Assembly (NCBI RefSeq): GCF_964355755.1
Contig: NC_092675.1
Span: 29,474,912 to 29,538,911 of the forward strand
Source: Antedon mediterranea
Lineage: Eukaryota > Echinodermata > Crinoidea > Comatulida > Antedonidae
Reading direction: 5' to 3'
Length of the DNA stretch: 64,000 bases
This document shows positions 56,051-64,000 of the stretch, piece by piece. A program made the translations under genes and the position numbers. Every line of letters starts with the position of its first letter. The first letter of the stretch is position 1. The notes under the pieces are model-generated. The model had not been told where the DNA came from and did not search any database. It saw nothing but the letters and a program-made list of their open reading frames with translations.

Positions 56051-57058
56051 ACGGGAGAGAAAGAAGAAGAAAAAAAACTAAACAAGAAAATGAAGGAAAC
56101 AAATAAAAAAATGCGGCTATATATGTTTTAGTGTATAAATTAAAAGTATCAAAACTGCTTTTTGTTAAGAAATACAGCAAGCATTTAATGATACGGTTGA
56201 TTGATCAGATAGAGTGATTTCCTGATCTTACAAACAATTGCAGTATACGCAATGAGTTTTGAATTGATGTGTAAGATTTGGAAAGGGTGGTGGAATAAAT
56301 TACAGTTTACAAAAATTAGTAGGGGTTATTTTTGGGAGAACATTAACATGGTCTTGACTGTTTTCACCAGCTCATGACCAGTACTTCTCATCATAGTACA
56401 TTAGTAATCAGTTGTCATATGCTGTAGATAGTTTAAAACCTTTAATATCGCAGAACTTTTTATCTGGAATAAATTATTATCATATCTATACACAGTCTAT
56501 AGTTAAAGTAGTTATACTTGCGTGTGGTAGTTACCAACATTTAATTGTCAATAATAATCTGCAATTGATAAATGTTAGTAAATTTGCTTTTTCTTTTCAA
56601 TATTTTTAAGTTGCATTTCATACAAGTTACGACTAACAAAGGTTTGTTTTCATTTAATTTCTAGGCTTTTTTGCGTGTGAAATGTTAGATACGATTGTAA
56701 ATTATATTTCACTAACAAGTTACAAACAATGGACTGTGTACTTCTTTGTTATGTATTTCAGTTTTAGCTCCCTCTAGTTTTTATAAATGATGTGAGGTGG
56801 TATTTGAATATCTCTACTGTACATAATAATGTTAGGCCTACTCCACATTACACTACATAGTCACCCTCATGTTACAGTACTATAACCAGTACGGTACTTT
56901 GTAGGAACCACAAATCTTAGTGGATAGATTTAAAGATAATGGAACTTGGAAAAATCTATTTTACAAAATAAACTAAATAAGGTTTTCGTTTTACATTTGT
57001 TAAAAAAAACTATAATGACCTTTTAGGTCTATGTGTGTGTCAACAATGAAACTATTCC

Positions 57059-57224
57059 GAAGCTCTGTCTACACTATCAAACTAGTTTGACAAAAAAGTG
57101 TGATATGCCCAAATAATATGGTAGTGATATACCCAAATATGGTATTGATGTGATGTCATCATGTCCTTATATGGGCACATCACATGTTATTGTCGCATAA
57201 AGTTTGATAGTGTAGACAGAGCTT
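57059..57224. mobile_element. MITE family A copy, arm 2
   Basis: Mirror of 36395-36562 with both termini kept (agctctgtctacactatcaa ... tagtgtagacagagctt). Confidence 0.85.
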
Positions 57225-57794
57225 GTATTCTTTTGAAAGTTACAGTGAACAAAATGGTTTACGTGGAGACTCACTACATGTTGGTCCTCGGGTCCCTCCC
57301 GTATTGGAGTAAATTTTACGCAAAATGGTTATAGTTTTACTAGTACTACATGTTAGTTCTCAGTTGTAAGCCCATGTTGGATTAAGTTCATTGAGGGTGT
57401 AGAGCCAATAAATGGTCCTGTGGTGTGCCAATGATAACATCTATTTCAACTTAATTTCATATTTAAAGGAGCTTACTTTATCTTCTGTTTCAGCATTTTC
57501 TTACACAACACAAATTACACAAATCTAGATAGAAACTTTTTAATTGAAGTTGAAAACTTTTTTTTCAAGCGCAATAGCAAATATTTGTAGGTCATTTTAT
57601 ACACAAATCAGATATTTGAATGAATACATTTTTTCAAGCAGCGTAATTAATATAATATTAGTTTTAATGTTTTGAAAACTAATTAATAGTTAAAAAGATT
57701 AAATAAACTTGTACTGTAGGTGTAATGTCTTTGTATGCTCTTTTTATACATGAGAGCGTAGAAAAATGGGTTTCTGATTTATAGAATTAGTAAG

Positions 57795-58225
57795 TGGTTA
57801 TGTAGATATATAGTAGTGTCTAGCTACTATTTGATTGTCTATAATACTAATAGTGTCTATATCTACTACTGTATTTGATAACTGTAGACCTAGTCTATAA
57901 TAAAAGTAGTGTCTATAGCTACTATTTGATTGTCTATCTAATAGTGTCTATTTCTACTACTGTATTTGATACTGTAGGCCTAGTCTATAATAAATAGTAG
58001 TGTCTATAGCTACTACTTAATTGTCTATATTATACTAAAGCTTGGTTCCCACTAGAGACGCAACGCACAGACGTAACGCAGTCGTAAGTGATTTGACCAA
58101 TCACAAGCGATGGATTGTTCAACTTGCTTGCGTTGCGTCTACGCCATGCATTGCGTCTCTAGTGAGAACCAAACTTAATAGTAGTGTCTATAGCTACTAC
58201 TTAATTGCCTATATGGTAGTGACAG
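57795..58225. repeat. Complex minisatellite, arm 2, interrupted by a MITE
   Basis: Mirror of 35520-35860, units of 'agtagtgtctatagctacta'. MITE family B sits at 58035-58178 within it. Confidence 0.8.
58035..58178. mobile_element. MITE family B, arm-2-only insertion
   Basis: Left end taaagcttggttcccactag, right end ctagtgagaaccaaacttaa; the interior has paired 'gacgcaacgca' / 'tgcgttgcgtc'. It is absent from arm 1, so the family moved after the arms separated. Confidence 0.88.
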
Positions 58226-58753
58226 TAGCTATTGTCTGAATTATTTATAGACAATTAAAGTCTTGTTTTTTAACAGTTGCTTGTAGGTTCTTACTGGCAA
58301 ATTCCAATTGAATTTGCTACTGCAAAATCACAATAATAATTAAATAAATACACAGTATTAAATTGAGTAAAAAAATTGTAATGATTTAGCTTTTTGTTGT
58401 AACGTTTTCATAATTATTAACGGCGCAAATGCAAGGATTTTAGGGATGCAGGCCCTCGGGCTATGCTGTAAATGATGGTTGCCTTTTGTTCATCTCAATA
58501 TATTTCACTATGTGATGTTTTATCTAATCTTAACATGGCAGTACAGTGTTATTGGTCAATTCTTGACTTCAAACTCGTATATCCAATTGGTCAATTACTG
58601 AAGAGCCATGTTCAGTGATCAGCAAGGGCAAATCACTTTTGATATTCATTAGAGTTCGCCATCAATCTATACTACCTCGATGATATTGTTGGTTGGTGGT
58701 TCACGGAGAATACCATCCCGTTTCTGTTAATTCATAACCATGGACAAATGATA

Positions 58754-59235
58754 GGTAACGGGACGATTCGGCCCTTAGACAATTCGGCCTGGGACGATTC
58801 GGCTTTGATATGCATTTTATAAGCATAAAATAAGCCTTTTCCCCAAACTTTATTTCCAGAGAGACTATGGGGGATAAAGATGCAATAAAGCAAACATTTT
58901 GAAAACATTGTCGAAAATGATCAATTTTTAGTCACGCGAACGATGTAAACAAGTTTTCGAAGTAATAAATTGAATATAAAATTACGTTTTTTTAGTAATT
59001 TATTATATATATTATATCAAAATTGTCAATACCTGTATCAATAAAATACGGATTGTTAAACACCTTTAAAAACTTGATAAATACCCAAAAAAATGAATAT
59101 GAATTTGGTCTGAGGTGAGACGTTTCGGCCCACAAAGTGGGATGTTTCGGCCCGAAAGTGGGCCGAATCGTCCCACCAAAAGTGGGCCGAATAGTCCCGG
59201 GCCGAATCGTCTCAGGGCCGAATCATCCCTGAACC
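58754..59235. mobile_element. Foldback element with GGGACGATTCGGCCC arrays, arm 2 only
   Basis: The left block (58755-58805) has three motif copies (gacgattcggccc, acaattcggcctggg, gacgattcggct). The right block (59115-59232) has five or more in the opposite orientation (gtgggccgaatcgtcccacc). The middle is 300 bp AT-rich. It lies in the segment that replaces CISD exons 2-3 in arm 2. Confidence 0.75.
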
Positions 59236-59365
59236 CAAATAATACACAATGCTAATGGTGAGCCTAACTGATTCAAAGGATTTTATACAAATGGTTGTAC
59301 CTTCCATTGCTGGAAAAATATTGAAATATTTAACTGAAATTAGCAAAATCTAAGCAACAAATACG

Positions 59366-61290
59366 GTAGCCGATCACTCCGGCCGCGCTTCACTCCGGCC
59401 GCCGTATCAGTTTAGCGCGATGTATGATGCGCGATTTGAACGATTTGCGCAATTTGAAATTGCGCAAAAAAAATCCTTGCGCAATTTGAATTGAAACATG
59501 TGTTTCAAATTGCGCAAGCAACGTATTAAATTGCGCAAGTAATCTGCAAATTGCGCAAGGTTTTTCGACAGATTGTGAAATCATGCACACCCATATTTTT
59601 ATAGTAATTTCTAAGAATGATTCAAAATTAAAGATAAATATCGCATTTCCTTATTTTAGTAGTGCAAATATTGTTATATAAGTTAGCATACCGTCGAAGA
59701 ACCGACGAAGGAAAACGAAGCGGTGGTGTTCCACCAGGCGGGCGCGGCGCGGGCGGCCGGCTATACTACTCTAGCCTAGCTGCTAGGGTCTGGACTACTG
59801 ATACTGACTAGGTTACATGGCCTAGCTTAAACTAATATTAAAAACTTAATTTTTACATTTATTTTGATTTATTTCAAGTTACAGTGATAATATTATTTAA
59901 TTGTAATAATAAATGTTATGTATTTATTATACACATGTTCGCATTTATTATGTTTTATTTTGAGTTATTTAGTTTCCAATAAATTATTATAATATCGATT
60001 GTCTGGTAGAATTTTGTTGCGCAATTTGAAAATTTACAGTTCGTTTTCAAATTGCGCAAAGGTGTCATATTGCGCAAGAACTATCTTGCGCAATTTACAA
60101 ATTGTGCAGCGCAATTTAAAATTGCGCAAAGATTTTCTTGCGCAATTTGAAATTGCGCAAGTTGATTGCGCAATTTTAAATTGCGCAAAAAAATCCTTGC
60201 GCAATTTTAAATTGCGCAAGAATTCTTTGCGCAATTTCAAATTGCGCAAGGATTTTTTTGCGCAATTTCAAATTGCGCAAATCGTTCAAATCGCGCATAA
60301 CATATGCACTCCGGCCGCTATTCAATTCGACCATATTCTTGCTTTGATTCGACTTCCTGTGCAAAGGGGCCGTTAGTATGGAGCGCCCATATCTACGTTT
60401 TCTATACTGTTCAGTGTTATAACAAATTCTTGGTGAATTTAAATGGAACTAGTTGAATATTAAATTAGCAACAATTTTACTTTTTTCATAACAATAACAT
60501 TCAAAGAAGTTGGAACTGCTTTTTCTTTCAAACTAAACTTAACTTAATTAAATTCAATAATAAAATAATAATCAAATACCCGTCTAATTAATGGTTGAAT
60601 AACAATATTTAATTTCTTTCTATGTACATTTATTTTTATAGCTTTACATTTATTAACATTAAAAATTAGTTAAAACCCTTATTTTTATAACACTTCATCT
60701 TGCCAGTACCCATACTTACTAATTATAGTTAATAACAATATGTGAAATATTAATTTATTTATTTCAAATAATCAATTATTATTGATGTTTGTTATAGTTA
60801 ATAACAATATTTACAATATATATTAATTAATTTATTTCAAATAATCAAATATCCGTCTAATTAATGTTACCTGGAATTGTATCAAGAATTAATATATTAT
60901 TTTTGTACAGTCCAATTTACAATGATTTTATATTTTAATTTATATATGATAAAAATAATATGACATATAGGGTACATTGCAATAAATTACATTAATTAAT
61001 CACATTACAATTAATATACTAGCCTATTACATTGGATAAAACACATAAATTATTTTGTTTTAGCATTAGACCTAATTTAAAACACTTGCGATGTTGTTGT
61101 GATCCTGAAAGAGAAAAAATATACTGTATGATTACAAATGTTTATTTTGATTCTCTACAAAAAAAACGTGTCTCGGTTGTAAAAGACTCATTGGGCGCTC
61201 CATAGCTGCGGCCGGAATGAATCGCGGCCGGAATGAATCGCGGCCGGATTGAAGCGCGGCCGGATTGAAGCGCGGCCGGAGTGATCTGTA
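59366..61290. mobile_element. Foldback element with CACTCCGGCCGCG arrays, arm 2 only
   Basis: Left end 'gatcactccggccgcgcttc', right end 'gaagcgcggccggagtgatc', with several extra units inside the right end (gaatgaatcgcggccg). The inner boundary 'atggagcgccca' (60379) is matched by 'tgggcgctccat' (61193). CAAATAC flanks both outer ends (about 59358 and 61294), and arm 1 has a single site. Its left arm is split by a second, nested element (59415-60306). Confidence 0.75.
59415..60306. mobile_element. Nested foldback element with 21 copies of TTGCGCAA
   Basis: Inverted ends ATGCGCGATTTGAACGATTT (59427) and its complement ending 60298. The left block (59427-59560) has 6 and the right block (60019-60283) has 15 exact copies of the self-complementary octamer TTGCGCAA, mostly paired as TTGCGCAATTT..AAATTGCGCAA. 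TTGCGCAA is the core of the optimal C/EBP bZIP binding site. The middle (59580-60010) is unrelated and has a short GC-rich part. Confidence 0.85.
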
Positions 61291-61486
61291 TTCAAATACT
61301 CGGTTACATACACTGATGCAGACCGAGATAGGTAGGTATTTAAAATAAAGTGGCGCTCCTCTCACCACACACACAACACAAACAACAACAACGCATGTGC
61401 GAACGAACAATAAGTAGGCAAGCACGTGACGTGAAACTGCCCTTAACTTGGAAATTCCATTTCCAACAAAAACGGCTCTAACTTAC

Positions 61487-61583
61487 CTGTTAGGTCACCA
61501 AACCCTGCCAACGTGTCAGGAATGGGTAAATTACGAAGAAAATTTGGAAATGTAACTGTTATCAACAGTTTTAAGGACTCCAT
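61487..61583 (-). pseudogene. CISD exon 1 remnant, mirror copy in arm 2
   Basis: Minus-strand exon with intact ATG (61581-61583) and GTAAGT donor. It differs from the working exon by two bases (one silent, one Tyr to Phe). The membrane and CDGSH exons that should lie at lower coordinates are gone: arm homology skips from the place matching 33095 (59253) to the place matching 35213 (58620). Without them no cluster-binding protein can be made. Confidence 0.88.
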
Positions 61584-61890
61584 GTCAATTAAATTAAAAT
61601 TAGGGACTACTCTGGTTGAGTTAGGGCCCCGTCGTCAAAATGAAGAAAATTAATTAGAGACACCACCGGGCAATAGGTGGCGCTCGTGTTTTGTATTAGT
61701 TTAGTCAAAGAATATATATCACAAGAATGAGTAATCCGTGATTTTCCCTGTAACAGTAATATTGTCCATGTGGTAGGGCGCCGCCATAAGTGTGGATGTA
61801 TCTGGGATGTATACAACTTTTTGTGACGGTTTCACTAATCAAAGGCTGGACCACCGGTAGTATTTTCATGATAAAAAATGTTAAAAACTA

Positions 61891-63743
61891 CGGTGGCCCA
61901 CAACTGTCACGCACACTATATAAATCATATTCACACAATTAAAGAAGGAATCACACAATTAAAGAAGGAATCACACAATTAAAGAAGAAATCACACAATT
62001 AAAGAAGGAATCACACAATTAAAGAAGAAATCACACAATTAAAGAAGGAATCGCATATAAACAAAAGAAAGCATGAAAATATAAAAAGAAATGCACAAAT
62101 AAAGAAGAGCTAAGCACAATTAAAGAAGTCCGCAACAAATTCGAAAGCTCCTCGCACAATTAAAGAAGTTCGCAACAAAATCAAAAGCTCCTCGCACAAT
62201 TAAAGAAGTCCGCAACAAATTCGAAAGTACCTCGCACAATTAAAGAAGTCCGCAACAAATTCGAAAGTACCTCGCACAATTAGAGTACAGTAGTCCATAT
62301 GGAACGCCATCGCTGCCTCCGGCAGTAGCAAACTTTAATTCTATTCGGCTCTTTTACCATTACGTTCGGCTCTTTTACCATTCGGCGCATTTCTATTCGG
62401 CCTTTTTACCATTACGTACGGCTCTTTCAGCATTCAGCTCATTTCTATTTGGCCCATTTTTTACCATTACGTTCGGCTCTTTCAGCTTTCGGCTCTTTTT
62501 TATTCGGCCAATTTACCATTACGTTCGGCTCTTTCCTCAGCATTCGGCTCTTTTTTTATTCGGCCCATTTAACATTACGTTCGGCTCTTTTTGATTCGGC
62601 CCTTTTTTATTCGGCTCTTTCTGCATTACTACGTTGGGCTCTTTTTAAATCGGCATTTTTTTATATGGCGCAATTAAAATCTAACCTTTGACATGGGGTC
62701 AAATGGAAGAAAATCAACGACTGGAAATGAGTCTATGAAAAGTTTACAAACATTTCATCATCATGGCGCCAACCATGAGTAGCCAACCGATTAAAGATGT
62801 GTTGAATAACCTAAATTAATTCATCTTTTAACAAATTTTGAGAGAGAAAGGGTAAATTATTATTATTAAATGTTTGGCTGACACTAGGCGAGGCCTAGCT
62901 AGCCTAGGCCATAAATCAAACCTTTTCTCTCTCAAAATGGTCAATAAGGTGGGACAATTGCAAGTTCTCTAACTAACACATTAATCATGTCAATAAAATG
63001 ATTTAGTTATATTGAAATAGCCTTCAAATTCATTTAATTCAACCAACCAAACACTCTACATGCTGCATCTATATGTTTTGTAAACTTTTCATAGACTCAT
63101 TTCCAGCCGTTGATTTTCTTCCATTTGACCCCATGTAAAAGGTTAGAATTTAATTTCGCCGCATAAAAAAGGGCCAAATCAAAAAGAGCCGAACGTAATG
63201 CAGAAAGAGCCGAATAAAAAAGGGCCGAATTAAAAAGAGCCGAATGCTGAAAGAGCCGAACGTAATGGTAAAAGGGCCGAATAGAAATGCGCCGAATGCT
63301 AAAAGAGCCGAACGTAATGGTAAAAGAGCCGAATAGAATTAAAGTTTCCTGCCGGAGGCAGCAATGGCGTTCCATACGGACTACTGTACTTTAATTGTGT
63401 GTGGGGTACTTTCGAATTTGTTGCGGACTTCTTTAATTGTGCGAGGAGCTTTCGAATTTGTTGCGGACTTCTTTAATTGTGCGAGGGGCTTTCAAATTTG
63501 TTGCAGACTTCTTTAATTGTGCGAGGAGCTTTCGAATTTGTTGCGGACTTCTTTAATTGTGCTTAGCTCTTCTTTAATTGTGCGTTTCTTCTTTATTTGT
63601 GCATTTCGTTTTGTATTTTCATGCTTTCTTTTGTTTATATGCGATTTCTTTTTTAATTGTGCGATTTCTTTTTTTAATTGTGTAATTCCTTCTTTAATTG
63701 TGTGATTCTGTGTTATAGTGTGCGTGACAGTTGTGGGCCACCG
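61891..63743. mobile_element. Mutator-like foldback element with 9-bp target duplication
   Basis: Starts CGGTGGCCCACAACTGTCAC and ends with its complement. Flanks are TAAAAACTA (61882-61890) and TAAAAAACTA (63744-63753), a 9-bp duplication with one A gained. Each arm is about 870 bp and made of arrays: 'tcacacaattaaagaaggaa' (period 20), 'cgcacaattaaagaagtccg' units, and 'attcggctcttttaccatta' units. The centre is about 310 bp with a further small hairpin (62837 / 62938). Long arms and a 9-bp duplication suggest a Mutator relation; no transposase is present. Confidence 0.82.
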
Positions 63744-63753
63744 TAAAAAACTA

Positions 63754-64000
63754 CATGCCAACATCATGTTAAATACTATTTGGATATTTAATTGTTCGTT
63801 TTATGCAATTTATTTAGTAAAAACTGCGGTATAAACAGTTTGCTTTATCAACCGGGCGCTACGATAGCGTGACCGGGCGTGTTGTTGTTTACGCGTTTTC
63901 ACGAAAGATAGTTTAATAATATTCCTATATTTAACTTGTTTCTGGTAAAACAAATAAATGTTAATGACATTTAACATTTTGTCCTATTAACAACATGTAT
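63754..64000. other. Right edge of the window, nothing recognised
   Basis: AT-rich DNA after the last foldback element. I see no gene or repeat family here. Confidence 0.6.

Noticed and set aside
59999-60376. Open frames on both strands rich in 'LRNFKLRKDF' repeats
   Set aside because: They are translations of the TTGCGCAATTT array and have no protein-like features other than the repeat.
61931-62052. Regular 20-bp repeats resembling a CRISPR-like array
   Set aside because: The units are contiguous with no unique spacers, they are mirrored at 63550-63710, and they lie within a foldback transposon in animal DNA.
62449-62691. Open frame rich in 'SALFYSAL' (and its mirror at 63097-63375)
   Set aside because: Translation of the ATTCGGCTC array of the foldback element.

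Overview
The window is animal nuclear DNA: AT-rich, intron-rich and crowded with small transposable elements. The gene content (CaMKII, a KLHL2/3-type kelch protein, UBE2D ubiquitin-conjugating enzymes, a CISD iron-sulfur protein) and the many SINE, MITE and 'taggcctag'-type stretches suggest an invertebrate deuterostome, most likely an echinoderm. The species cannot be fixed from the sequence alone.

Layout. 214-3505 (+) is the 3' part of a CaMKII gene (variable linker and association domain). 9692-17651 (+) is a complete KLHL2/3-like coding region (BTB, BACK, six kelch repeats). 22230-31396 (-) is an intact UBE2D gene (copy a). 32733-34451 (+) is an intact CISD gene, head-to-head with UBE2D-a. 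37548-40663 (-) is a second intact UBE2D gene (copy b). 46346-46564 is the centre of a large inverted duplication. 47982-56050 (+) is UBE2D-c, the mirror copy of b. 61487-61583 (-) is the mirror copy of CISD exon 1, without exons 2 and 3. A cysteine-rich CXC-type exon sits upstream of UBE2D-b (42699-42977, -) and its frameshifted mirror lies at 47246-47526 (+).

The main structure is the palindrome: arm 1 about 32640-46345, arm 2 about 46565-61697. Because the arms are alignable by eye, arm-specific insertions show exact empty and filled sites. Arm 1 carries a 1.4-kb LINE fragment, a solo LTR, a foldback element and a 1.6-kb composite insertion. Arm 2 carries a 4.9-kb Helentron-like element with a LINE inside it, a 37-bp hairpin insertion with a 7-bp target duplication, a MITE, and a 1.9-kb element containing 21 copies of the palindrome TTGCGCAA. 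Clear gene damage is confined to arm 2: UBE2D-c has ten amino-acid changes and no silent changes relative to b, the CXC exon is frameshifted, and CISD has lost its iron-sulfur domain. A haplotype misjoin in the assembly is the main alternative and needs to be excluded.

The gene set is not random. The human genome also keeps CISD next to UBE2D, with CaMKII genes (and in two cases KLHL2 or KLHL3) on the same chromosome arms, so the order looks like an old chordate/ambulacrarian linkage. The rest is dominated by repeats: two abundant palindromic MITE families, tRNA- and 5S-derived SINEs, three LINE fragments, Harbinger-, hAT- and Mutator-like non-autonomous elements, and a recurring class of foldback elements whose ends are arrays of short motifs.
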